Shown here piece by piece: positions 1-7,175 of a DNA stretch of 42,007 bases. The number at the start of each line of letters is the position of its first letter. Position 1 is the first letter of the stretch. This DNA comes from Nitrospirota bacterium (lineage in GTDB: Bacteria > Nitrospirota > Thermodesulfovibrionia > Thermodesulfovibrionales > JdFR-88). The stretch covers positions 1-42,007 of the forward strand of contig JAKAHV010000029.1 of NCBI GenBank assembly GCA_021825295.1, read 5' to 3'. The position numbers and the translations under genes are program-made. The notes below the pieces were generated by a model, which ran no database searches, was not told the origin of the DNA, and was given only the letters and a program-made list of their open reading frames with translations.

Positions 1-89
1 TTCGAGGGCGAATGGCGAAAGATTGGCAGGATGCGGCGCGTCGTGATCCGTCCGCCTGCTCTCTCTCTCAAGGACCAGGCAGGTATCAG
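1..89 (-). repeat. Partial copy A of a short TIR-bounded dispersed element
   Basis: Positions 5-89 match the reverse complement of the complete element at 14305-14461 almost base for base over the core (GGCGAATnGCGAAAGATTGG and CGTCGTGATCCGTCCGCCTG) and end in GGCAGGTATCAG, a degenerate form of that element's terminal repeat. The other end lies outside the window. No open frame in it looks like a protein. It is probably a MITE-like or structured intergenic repeat; the sequence alone does not say which. Confidence 0.75.
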
Positions 90-100
90 CCTTATACTCC

Positions 101-142
101 CGGAAATCTCAGTGATCTACCCACAGGCATTCCTGAAGAGCC
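101..142 (+). repeat. Conserved flanking (tail) repeat, copy 1
   Basis: This stretch (CGGAAATCTCAGTGATCTAC followed by a CCCACAGG core and TCCTGAAGAGCC) recurs at 14474-14515 and, more diverged, at 36317-36356. Each time it lies directly beside a copy of the TIR element. Its orientation here is the same as in the other two copies although the neighbouring element is not always in the same orientation. Function unknown. Confidence 0.7.
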
Positions 143-238
143 GGCTTCTCTTGCCGAATTTCGCATAAGCTGCAATAGCTGCAATGCGCATAGAGTGCGA
201 TTTTCCTGGCTTCCGGAAAATTCGTACGCCTTTGTCCC

Positions 239-279
239 TTGATTTTATTTGGCGTGCATTGTACAATAAATCGTACAAT
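239..279 (+). promoter_or_regulatory. yefM-yoeB promoter and autoregulatory operator
   Basis: A -35 (TTGATT, 239-244) and a -10 (TACAAT, 262-267) are separated by 17 bp. A perfect palindrome ATTGTACAAT (258-267) covers the -10, and a nine-of-ten copy ATCGTACAAT lies at 270-279, 12 bp away or about one helical turn. YefM antitoxins are known to bind palindromes with a TGTACA core to repress their own operon, so these two sites are the likely operator. A strong AGAGGAGAGGA ribosome site follows before the ATG at 297. Confidence 0.75.
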
Positions 280-296
280 ATGCAGAGGAGAGGACA

Positions 297-548
297 ATGA
301 ACACAATCACATATTCGGCCGCTCGCACCCGGCTTGCATCAACAATGAAAAAAGTCTGCGACAACCATGAGCCTGTTATTATTACCAGGCAAAAAGAGGA
401 ATCCGTAGTGATGCTCTCCCTGGAGGATTTCAGGGCGCTTGAGGAAACTTCATACCTTTTACGCGTACCGAAAAACGCCAGGCGTCTTCTCGAATCCATT
501 GCCGAGCTGGAAAAAGGCGGCGGTAAGATTCGCAAACTCGCTGAGTGA
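297..548 (+). CDS. yefM: YefM/Phd-family antitoxin
   Basis: An 83-residue protein of usual length for the Phd/YefM family. It opens with the typical [19 protein letters not shown] helix-strand fold and carries the [15 protein letters not shown] segment that marks YefM. The N-terminal half is the DNA-binding dimer; the C-terminal tail (about residues 55-83, rich in Lys, Glu and Gly) should wrap and neutralise the toxin. It is the first gene of a two-gene operon, follows a strong Shine-Dalgarno sequence, and overlaps the toxin start by four bases (GTGA). YefM with its toxin is expected to repress the promoter at 239-279, with tighter repression from the complex. Confidence 0.95.
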   Translation: MNTITYSAARTRLASTMKKVCDNHEPVIITRQKEESVVMLSLEDFRALEETSYLLRVPKNARRLLESIAELEKGGGKIRKLAE

Positions 549-799
549 AACTTATATTTTCCGAGCATGCCTGGGAGGATTATCTTTATTGGCAGGCAAC
601 GGACAGGCAGATGCTCAAGCGTATCAACCGGCTCATCCACGAGATCATGCACGATCCGTTTGCCGGCGCTGGTAAACCTGAACCGCTCAAGCACGGGCTC
701 TCAGGTTATTGGTCGCGGCGAATCAATGATGAGCACAGACTTGTCTACCGGCCTGCTGAAGACGCCATCCTTATAGCCCAGTTGCGTTATCATTACTAA
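545..799 (+). CDS. yoeB: YoeB-family toxin (ribosome-dependent mRNA endonuclease)
   Basis: An 84-residue RelE-superfamily toxin. The start [12 protein letters not shown], the segment [18 protein letters not shown], the HRLVYR strand and the C-terminal RYHY are diagnostic of YoeB, whose terminal His-Tyr and the Arg of HRLVYR act in mRNA cleavage at the ribosomal A site. Length matches E. coli YoeB (84 residues). The start is GTG at 545, overlapping the antitoxin stop, so translation is probably coupled. No truncation or loss of the catalytic end is seen, so the toxin should be active unless bound by YefM. Confidence 0.95.
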   Translation: MKLIFSEHAWEDYLYWQATDRQMLKRINRLIHEIMHDPFAGAGKPEPLKHGLSGYWSRRINDEHRLVYRPAEDAILIAQLRYHY

Positions 800-1029
800 G
801 GCTGCGCTTTATGCGCAAAAATTCAGGTTTATACCAGAGTATGTGCAATGCCTATTGACACTCCAGACCGCAAGGAACTGCCCTCCGTCGAATAATTCCC
901 GCTATTTAAGACCCTCATTGTATGGAAAATTAAAGCCGGCAAGCACCAGGCAAGAAAAATACCAATTTATAAAGTACTTGCTTTATATATCTTTTCTTTT
1001 TTAAACGAACAAAATGTTCAAGGAAAACC

Positions 1030-1716
1030 TTACAATTTGCCAGTGAATTTTACACTATTACAAGCGCCGCCGCAGCCGCATGGTTTGTCTTTTGCCTTTT
1101 CAAATGCCTCGCGTCCTTCCCTGAAAGAGAAAGCCGCTATGCCCAGCGCCCCCAGGGAATCTATCAGGCCAACGCCGGTCAGCTCATAGCCCACGCTGGC
1201 CAGCAAAAGGATTATTGAGAGATACAGGCAGGTTTTGCTGCAGGCCGCATCCGCCAGAAGCGCGCGTGAATTGAACCTCCTGCCGGCCTTCACCTTGTAA
1301 TGAATCAGCGTCCACATTGCCAGGATCGCCAGGGATGATACGACAATCCCCCAAAAGGCGGTGCTTGGTTTATGACCTCTATAGATATTCAACACCGAGG
1401 TAATGATTAATCCCAGGGTGAGCAAATAAAAACCGCCGCCGGTAATCCTGAGCGCGGTCCTTTCGAACCTGTCTTCATTTTGAGGGCCGTTTTGCCTCAT
1501 TCTGCGGACCATGTGCCAAATACCGATTCCGGATATGACCTCCACAAATGAATCCAGGCCGAATCCGAAAAGCGAGACGGTCCCGTCCTGAGCGCCGAAA
1601 AGGACCGAAACCGCCCCCTCCACAAAGTTGTAAACTATGGTGACAAGTGCGAGAGCGGCCGCCCATTTGTAAAAAGATGACCTTTCCGAAGCAAACTGAA
1701 TGTCTTTTTTCATCAT
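1030..1716 (-). CDS. Short CDF-like cation transporter with Cys-rich tail
   Basis: A 228-residue membrane protein with about six hydrophobic segments in the pattern of cation diffusion facilitators. The TM2 region has GFGLDSFVEVIS (Asp55, Glu59) and the TM5 region has NSRALLADAACSKTCLY, equivalent to the metal-site Asp motifs of CDF proteins. The usual cytoplasmic C-terminal domain is missing; instead there is a short tail with KPCGCGGAC, a possible metal ligand cluster. It probably moves a divalent or soft metal ion across the inner membrane; the substrate cannot be told. The gene is alone on its strand. Upstream, TAAAAT lies seven bases before the ATG without a clear ribosome site, so a leaderless transcript is possible. 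A weak inverted repeat (GAACA/TGTTC, 1007-1019) lies just past the stop. Confidence 0.75.
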   Translation of the reverse strand: MMKKDIQFASERSSFYKWAAALALVTIVYNFVEGAVSVLFGAQDGTVSLFGFGLDSFVEVISGIGIWHMVRRMRQNGPQNEDRFERTALRITGGGFYLLTLGLIITSVLNIYRGHKPSTAFWGIVVSSLAILAMWTLIHYKVKAGRRFNSRALLADAACSKTCLYLSIILLLASVGYELTGVGLIDSLGALGIAAFSFREGREAFEKAKDKPCGCGGACNSVKFTGKL

Positions 1717-1850
1717 GAGACTTATTTTAACTTAAACCCCAATGAATCGCGGCAGGAGCCGGGAGAGTTTTGCCTTGACGGCCAGCCCCTTTCCTCCCCC
1801 CTTTTGATCTGCTAGACTTTAACCAGAAAATCTCCAAAGGAGTCCCCCCG

Positions 1851-2687
1851 GTGCTGTCCTTGAGCTGCTGCCCCGGAGCGGCGGCCGGGTCTTTTCGCAT
1901 GAAAACTATGTTTATGATAATCATCCTTCTTGTGCCCTCGGCGGCCCTTGCCACCTCCATCGTGGCCGTGAGGAATTCCAATGAAATCGTGATAGGCGCC
2001 GACAGCAGCACGACCCTCACGCGCTCGGACGGCGCAAGCGAAGGCGGCATGGAGAAATGCAAGATAGTCCAGGCGGGGCGGCAGGAAACCTTTTTCGCCT
2101 CCTCCGGGCTTGCGGGCATCGGGCCGGCGAAGCAGCCGGGCAGCATCTATCCCGCCTACGATCTGAAGGGGCTTATAGCCAGGGGGCTTGAGGGCGGCGG
2201 TCCGGTCGGCGCCAGGGTAGACAGCCTGGAGAAGGTGCTCGTCCTTAAACTCTCCCAGATTGCGGAGAGGGCGAGTAAGGACGATGCCGGTTTTTTTGTG
2301 GAGAGGTTCGCCGGGCGGCAGCTCTTTACCGTCATAATAGCCGCCATGGATGACGGAAGGCCCGTGCTGCTGGCAAGGACATTCACGCTCAATGTCTCCT
2401 CGTCCGGATTTTCGTTCGTCATCGGCCGGTATGCCTGCCCGGGGGACTGCCGCGCGCCTTCCGTAACCGTATTTGCGGGGCAGACCGGCGGCCTCAGGCG
2501 GTATCTCCGGGAAAATGGGGCCATCGCATCCGGCGCAGGCCCGGTAAACCTGGTCAGAAACCTGGTGGAATTCGAGATATCAAGGGCCCCCGCTTCCGTC
2601 GGGCCGCCCGTCGACATCCTGCGCCTGACCGGAGACGGGGCGGAGTGGATCCAGAAAAAATCCATCTGCCCCGATATCCGGAAATAA
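1851..2687 (+). CDS. Secreted proteasome/HslV-like Ntn-hydrolase candidate
   Basis: A 278-residue protein from the GTG at 1851, which has AAAGGAG eight bases upstream; an internal ATG at 1899 is the alternative start. Both give a signal peptide (core MFMIIILLVPSAALA) ending at Ala34. Cleavage there exposes Thr35, and the following sequence, TSIVAVRNSNEIVIGADSS, has the layout of a proteasome or HslV beta subunit: Thr1, a hydrophobic strand, then Asp exactly at mature position 17 in G-A-D-S, as in the AADS of 20S beta chains. Lysines at mature 35 and 37 (MEKCKIV) could serve as Lys33, followed by a small-residue strand FFASSGLAGIG. The fold assignment is inference from this pattern; the substrate is unknown. 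Cys residues around 200 (CPGDC) could form a disulphide, fitting export. It converges with the barrel gene at 2699. Confidence 0.65.
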   Translation: MLSLSCCPGAAAGSFRMKTMFMIIILLVPSAALATSIVAVRNSNEIVIGADSSTTLTRSDGASEGGMEKCKIVQAGRQETFFASSGLAGIGPAKQPGSIYPAYDLKGLIARGLEGGGPVGARVDSLEKVLVLKLSQIAERASKDDAGFFVERFAGRQLFTVIIAAMDDGRPVLLARTFTLNVSSSGFSFVIGRYACPGDCRAPSVTVFAGQTGGLRRYLRENGAIASGAGPVNLVRNLVEFEISRAPASVGPPVDILRLTGDGAEWIQKKSICPDIRK

Positions 2688-2698
2688 ACCTGCCTGCT

Positions 2699-3484
2699 TT
2701 AGAACCTGAGGGTGCCCCCCACGAACGGCCCCTCGATCTTGAGGGTTGCGTAATCAGGGTCGTCCTTGGCGGTCACATCGAATATCCTGTAGCCGCCCTC
2801 GATGCTGACGTACCTGATGGGTATTATCTTCACGCCCGCCTCGGTGTCGTAGAGGTGTCCGTATTTGCCCGCCGTCATCCAGGAGAACTCCCCGAATATG
2901 TCCAGCATGCTGATCGGGTTTATGTCCGCGGTCGCGCCTATCGTGGGCAGGCCGAACGCGATGCTCTTTTCCTCGTTCACATTAAACTCCGGGTCGTTCA
3001 GGCTGGCCTTGGTCCAGAAGCCCCTTGCGGAAATGAGAGTGCCCAGCCTCACGCTTTCATCGGCGAAGTGTATGAACTGCCACGCCCATCCCAGGCTCAG
3101 GTAGGTGACATTGAGCGATGACAGGACCCTCGAATTTGCGTTGTATGTCTTCCCCCGGAACTGTATCGTCTCGGAAAGGGTGTTGTCGCCGCTGTAGTCA
3201 AGCTTGGTGTACGAGAGCCGGAGCCAACTGTTTTCCCCGGTGTGCCAGATCAGGCGCAGGTCGGGGACGTTCTTGTCCCTCACGCCGAGATCGGATTTCA
3301 AATCGATGTCCGTTTTGCCCACGGCCAGCCCGGAGTCCGGCACGTTGACATTGCCGTTGATGTTCGTGATCCAGTAACGCCCATCCAGCTCGATTGCGGG
3401 CTGGCTGGCCCATGCAACTGTACTTCCCGCGGCCGCCACGGCCAGCGCGCTAAAAACAAAGAGAAACAAGACCTTCCGCCACAT
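2699..3484 (-). CDS. Outer-membrane beta-barrel protein
   Basis: About 261 residues with an N-terminal signal peptide (VLFLFVFSALAVAAAG, cleavage near AWA|SQ) and then alternating amphipathic strands with many aromatic residues. It ends GPFVGGTLRF with a terminal Phe, the usual signal for insertion of outer-membrane barrels. Strand pairs such as WLRLSYTKLDYSG, VTYLSLGWAWQF and VSIEGGYRIFDV suggest 8-10 strands. No enzymatic motif is seen; it may be a porin-like or adhesin-type small barrel. The ATG at 3484 lies eight bases after GGAGG; a GTG just before it is a less likely start. Monocistronic, facing the secreted Ntn-like gene. Confidence 0.8.
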   Translation of the reverse strand: MWRKVLFLFVFSALAVAAAGSTVAWASQPAIELDGRYWITNINGNVNVPDSGLAVGKTDIDLKSDLGVRDKNVPDLRLIWHTGENSWLRLSYTKLDYSGDNTLSETIQFRGKTYNANSRVLSSLNVTYLSLGWAWQFIHFADESVRLGTLISARGFWTKASLNDPEFNVNEEKSIAFGLPTIGATADINPISMLDIFGEFSWMTAGKYGHLYDTEAGVKIIPIRYVSIEGGYRIFDVTAKDDPDYATLKIEGPFVGGTLRF

Positions 3485-3607
3485 CACCTCATCCTCCTCG
3501 GAATTTTCTCATTTTTCCGCCAAAATCGGCCCCCTCTTTTGATAGAGAAAACCCATAATGCAGATTGGTTATTTAAAATCAATTTCCCGCATGTGTCAAG
3601 ATAAAAT

Positions 3608-4894
3608 TTAGGATTTAAGAGGGCCTGCGAGCAAGAAGTGCAGGGCCGCCGAGGCAAGCAGGGCCGAGACCCCCATCAACCCGTAGCTCGTCGTCGGCAG
3701 CAGGTATCCGTTCATGAGGTTGGCCAGCGGTCCGGAGAGCATGACGCCTCCGAAGATGGCGAAATTGGCCGCGGCCAGCACCGTTCCCCTTTCCACGGCC
3801 GCGGCGCGGACCTGTATAAAACTCCTGCAGGCGACCAGGAGCATGCCGCCCCCGGCGCCGGCGGCAAGCAGCAGGACGAGGAAGGCATGAATACGCTCCG
3901 GCGGCGGCAACCCGGTGGCGGCCGGCATAAGGCCCATCGAGAGGGCCATGAACCCCGCCCCGGGGGAAAGCACGCGGTGCCAGCGGGGGCCCCCGGCAAG
4001 CATGCTGCTTGCGAACCCCCCGATGCCGAAACCGACAAGCTGGGCCACGACCAGCAGCCCCGTCAGGGTCTCGCCGGCCCGGAGCTGACTGAGGCCAAGC
4101 TCGTTTATGAACTGGATCTGCAGCGAGCCCAGCAGGTAAACGAACACATTAGTGGCGACGGCGATGGCCAGCAGCTTGTCCCTGCGAAAGGCGTTAAGCT
4201 CGGACAGTGTGGCCGCTGGCCCGCGCCAGGGGAACTTCTTCCGGGCGGAGGCGGCCGGGAAACCCGGCACGCCGAGGCTGAAAAGGAAACCCGCGACCGT
4301 GAAGCCGATGACTACAAGCATGACCAGGGTCCTCCCATGGGGGCCGCCGCTCCAGACGGCCTGCCGGCGGCCAAGCGCGAATCCTGCGCCCGCCACACCC
4401 CCCAGTATCGCCGACAGCACGGCGACTGTCATGACCGCGTTGGCCCTGGTGACGTGCTCATCCGGAAACAATTCCGGTATGGTGCCGTTTATGGCCGGGC
4501 TGAAGATGACGCCCTGGGTGGCCATGAGGCTTGCCATGATGAAGATGAGGGTCCAGTTGCCGGCATATAATCCGTAGGCCCCGGCGGACATCGCTATCAC
4601 CTCGAAGAGCTTCACCCCTATGATGACGCGCCTTTTCGGAAACCGGTCGGCAAGCCAGCCGGCGGGCGCGGCGAAAATCAGAAACGGAAAGGTGAATATC
4701 ATGGTGCCGTAACCCTGCAGATAACCTTTGCCCGTTGCGATGGCCAGCAGCATGGCCGCCTCCTTGAAGAAGTTCTCGTTGAATGCCCCGAGGGCGTTCG
4801 TGGCGACCATGGCGGCGAACCTCGGGCCGGTATGTGGCAGCCTTCCCCGCATTTTTATTTTTCCCAGGTTCCCTTCTTCCGGACAGGTCCGCAT
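3608..4894 (-). CDS. MFS transporter related to lysophospholipid carrier LplT
   Basis: A 12-segment major facilitator protein of about 428 residues. The opening segment FAAMVATNALGAFNENFFKE is characteristic of the LplT/Aas group, which flips lysophospholipids across the inner membrane for re-acylation. The loop 2-3 motif appears as GWLADRFPKRRVIIG. The group assignment comes from the first helix; no acyltransferase domain is fused or adjacent, so another substrate is possible. The chosen ATG at 4894 has GAGGGG nine bases upstream. An upstream ATG at 4930 would give 440 residues and has TACAAT five bases before it but no ribosome site. Confidence 0.75.
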   Translation of the reverse strand: MRTCPEEGNLGKIKMRGRLPHTGPRFAAMVATNALGAFNENFFKEAAMLLAIATGKGYLQGYGTMIFTFPFLIFAAPAGWLADRFPKRRVIIGVKLFEVIAMSAGAYGLYAGNWTLIFIMASLMATQGVIFSPAINGTIPELFPDEHVTRANAVMTVAVLSAILGGVAGAGFALGRRQAVWSGGPHGRTLVMLVVIGFTVAGFLFSLGVPGFPAASARKKFPWRGPAATLSELNAFRRDKLLAIAVATNVFVYLLGSLQIQFINELGLSQLRAGETLTGLLVVAQLVGFGIGGFASSMLAGGPRWHRVLSPGAGFMALSMGLMPAATGLPPPERIHAFLVLLLAAGAGGGMLLVACRSFIQVRAAAVERGTVLAAANFAIFGGVMLSGPLANLMNGYLLPTTSYGLMGVSALLASAALHFLLAGPLKS

Positions 4895-4965
4895 GAGGTT
4901 TGTCCCCTCGCGCGGGCCCGGATAGGACATAGGGAAATTGTATCAGCTTTTCAGGGGGATGGTTC

Positions 4966-6273
4966 TCAGTCCTGGATGTGGCACTTGTTGCAAAGCGAAT
5001 GCTGGTAGCGCGAAAATTTGCTTGCCGGCATGTCGTAGTATGCCCTGCTGGTCTCGGCGGACGTTCGTCCCATTGCGTTGCCGGCGGTGTCGGTCCCCGG
5101 CCAGACCGTTTCGCCTCCCAGTGTGGCGGTTATGATGGTCTGGCTTGTGTTGAACCTGAGGCCGTTGGGCCATCCGGAGGCATGGGCCCTGTGGCAGGTA
5201 AGGCACATGACATTGGAGTTGGCGTCCGGACCCTGGAGGAAAGAATCGTCATTCCTCGCATGGGATTTCAGCACGCCGTAGTCGGCTGTCCCCTCCTCAA
5301 ACGGCACCAGTGATAGATATGATGAGGCCAGGGAGCCCATGGGGTCCCCGGAGCCGGCATACTCGTTGTAGTTTGCCGCCAGCTTGCCCAGCTTCACGCC
5401 TTCGCCGGCCGGATGGGAGCGCTTCGGGCTCAGGTACGACGTATGGCAGTTGGCGCACCACTCGGACATCCCGTGTCCGTAGGCCACGCGGGTCTGGGTG
5501 ACGGCCTCGCTCCTGTTATACACGGAGGGCGCCACCGCTGCCGGCGAGTTGTAGATAAAAGGTTTTGAAGCGCCGGGCGGCTGGTACCCTACGCCCCCAA
5601 GAAGCCTGTAGACCCCAACCGGGCAGTCCGGCGTCGGGTCCGGACTTGTGTTATATGAGCCGGAGGCGCAGATCTTCGGCCCGTATGTCGTGATGGAGCC
5701 GTCGTAATTTCTCCGGTAGGTCCCGTGGGGATCGTGGCAGCTTGTGCATGTAAGGTCCGCCGTCGGGAATGATCCTCCCGGGGCATACAGGTAGACCGGG
5801 CTGGGATTGTACCCGTAATCCGAGGCGACTATGTTATGGCCGTGCCTGTAGCCGGAGTCGCTTGTGTAGTTTTTATTGAGCCAGCCGAAATCCCCGCCCG
5901 GCGTGAGCTGTTTTGGGGGTATTCCGGCCGCCATCTCGCTGGCCGGCGTGCTTATGTAATAGCCGGTAGGCCCCGTAAGGCCGGTTTTCTGGTGGCACCT
6001 GAGGCATGTGGAACCGGGGTCCGCCCCCAGAAGCATGTATGAGGTTGTCTCTTCGGTCTGGTTCGAAACACCCTGATGGATCACATGGCAGCCGTCACAG
6101 CTTCCCGTGCCCCCGTTATGGAACAATTCGGTCTGCCCGGACGAAGTGCCGTTCGTCGCCAGGCCGTCCAGGGCATGCGCCGGGCCCGCGGCAAACGAAA
6201 ACCAGACAAGGATGGCAAACAATCCCGCCACCTTCCAGAAAAACGCCCGTTTTAAAAAACCTTTCAGTCGCAT
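4966..6273 (-). CDS. Secreted hexaheme c-type cytochrome
   Basis: A 435-residue protein with a signal peptide (hydrophobic core AGLFAILVWFSFAAG, cleavage near AHA|LDG) and six CxxCH heme sites, at about residues 59-63, 90-94, 176-180, 273-277, 357-361 and 428-432. The last lies almost at the C-terminus. The spacing is wide and includes Gly/Pro/Tyr-rich stretches, typical of periplasmic or extracellular electron-transfer cytochromes in metal-reducing and Nitrospirota-like bacteria rather than of a compact enzyme. Extra His residues (for example HGH near 145) could be distal ligands. No partner oxidoreductase is adjacent. The ATG follows GGGGA at eight bases. Confidence 0.9.
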   Translation of the reverse strand: MRLKGFLKRAFFWKVAGLFAILVWFSFAAGPAHALDGLATNGTSSGQTELFHNGGTGSCDGCHVIHQGVSNQTEETTSYMLLGADPGSTCLRCHQKTGLTGPTGYYISTPASEMAAGIPPKQLTPGGDFGWLNKNYTSDSGYRHGHNIVASDYGYNPSPVYLYAPGGSFPTADLTCTSCHDPHGTYRRNYDGSITTYGPKICASGSYNTSPDPTPDCPVGVYRLLGGVGYQPPGASKPFIYNSPAAVAPSVYNRSEAVTQTRVAYGHGMSEWCANCHTSYLSPKRSHPAGEGVKLGKLAANYNEYAGSGDPMGSLASSYLSLVPFEEGTADYGVLKSHARNDDSFLQGPDANSNVMCLTCHRAHASGWPNGLRFNTSQTIITATLGGETVWPGTDTAGNAMGRTSAETSRAYYDMPASKFSRYQHSLCNKCHIQD

Positions 6274-6353
6274 AAAATTCCCCAGAAGAATAACACGGAC
6301 GCCCTTAAAAATAACTAAAAATAGCGGTCTGTCCTGACCTCCGTGAATCTCTG

Positions 6354-6370
6354 CCCGCGGCAGCCGCGGG
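6354..6370. repeat. GC-rich perfect hairpin in an intergenic region
   Basis: CCCGCGG and CCGCGGG form a seven-pair stem with a CAG loop in the 295-bp gap between the cytochrome and nuclease genes, which are divergently transcribed. No T-run follows on either strand, so it is not a clear terminator. A second imperfect GC-rich repeat (CCTGC...GCAGG) lies at about 6407-6434. Nothing else that looks coding is seen in this gap. Confidence 0.5.
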
Positions 6371-6516
6371 ATTCCACCGCAACGGATTTTTTATATCAAA
6401 TTCTCCTGCCCGCCCCGCAGGGTGCAGGCCTGCCGTCATTTAAAGCTTCCAAGGCTGTTACCGTTTCTTAGTTTACTTATCGGAAATTTCCATGAAAAGT
6501 TTAGGGGGGCCAAAAC

Positions 6517-6548
6517 TTGACATTAGCAGGAGGGCTGATTACTATAAT
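6517..6548 (+). promoter_or_regulatory. Possible promoter of the nuclease gene
   Basis: TTGACA (6517-6522) and TATAAT (6543-6548) are both perfect consensus hexamers but are separated by 20 bp, longer than the usual 16-18. Transcription would begin near 6555, just before the GGGAGGG ribosome site (6558-6564). The spacing makes this a tentative call. Confidence 0.4.
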
Positions 6549-6568
6549 TTCAGCAGCGGGAGGGTTTT

Positions 6569-7156
6569 TTGTTTCCTATAGAAAGGAAAACCGGGATCGG
6601 GGGAAAGCGCGCAATTTTAAAGAGCATTTCCCGCATCTGGATCGCCTGCCTTTTCGTCCTTGTCATCCATGCGCCCGCCTCCGCCTTTCAGGCCGATATC
6701 ACCGGGTTGTGTTTCTCGCCCGGCGGCGGCTGCACGGCTCTCGTGGTAAAGGAGATAAACCAGGCCAGGAGGCAGATCAGGGTGATGGCCTACAGCTTTA
6801 CGTCCGCGCCCATAGGAAGGGCCCTTATCAGGGCCCGAAGGAGGGGCGTGGATGTGCAGGTGGTCATCGACCGCGGCAATGCCACCGATCGTTATTCGGA
6901 GGTGAGGTTCTTCCGGAACCAGCGGATCCCCGTGTATGTCGACGCCCATGAGGAGCTGATGCACGACAAGGTGATGATCATCGACTCCAGGATTGTCATC
7001 ACCGGGAGCTTCAACTGGACCAGGGCCGCGGAGTTTTATAACGCCGAGAACCTGCTTGTGATCAGCTCCCCGGAGCTTGCCGGGCGGTACCTGCAAAACT
7101 GGTCTCTCCATGCCGGGCACTCAGCCCTGCAGGCGCCCGCCGGCAGTTCCTGGTAA
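6569..7156 (+). CDS. Secreted phospholipase D-superfamily nuclease (single HKD)
   Basis: A 195-residue protein with an N-terminal signal peptide (IWIACLFVLVIHAPASA, cleavage before Phe40) and one HKD motif: His132, Lys134, Asp139, then Gly146-Ser147 and Asn149 in HDKVMIIDSRIVITGSFNW. One motif in a short chain matches the Nuc-type endonucleases, which dimerise to build the active site and use a covalent phospho-His intermediate without metal. Two Cys residues (48 and 55) may pair outside the cytoplasm. The TTG at 6569, four bases after GGGAGGG, is the only start that keeps the whole signal peptide. It converges with amt, leaving 19 bp between the stops. DNA, RNA or phospholipid as substrate cannot be settled from the sequence. 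Confidence 0.85.
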   Translation: MFPIERKTGIGGKRAILKSISRIWIACLFVLVIHAPASAFQADITGLCFSPGGGCTALVVKEINQARRQIRVMAYSFTSAPIGRALIRARRRGVDVQVVIDRGNATDRYSEVRFFRNQRIPVYVDAHEELMHDKVMIIDSRIVITGSFNWTRAAEFYNAENLLVISSPELAGRYLQNWSLHAGHSALQAPAGSSW

Positions 7157-7175
7157 GAAGGCCGAAAGCGTCCCC

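Noticed and set aside
1775..1818. TTGACG with TAGACT as a promoter for the secreted Ntn-like gene
   Set aside because: The boxes are 32 bp apart, far too long for a sigma-70 promoter.
3638..4570. A 310-codon plus-strand frame inside the MFS gene
   Set aside because: It is charged low-complexity sequence mirroring membrane helices on the true strand.
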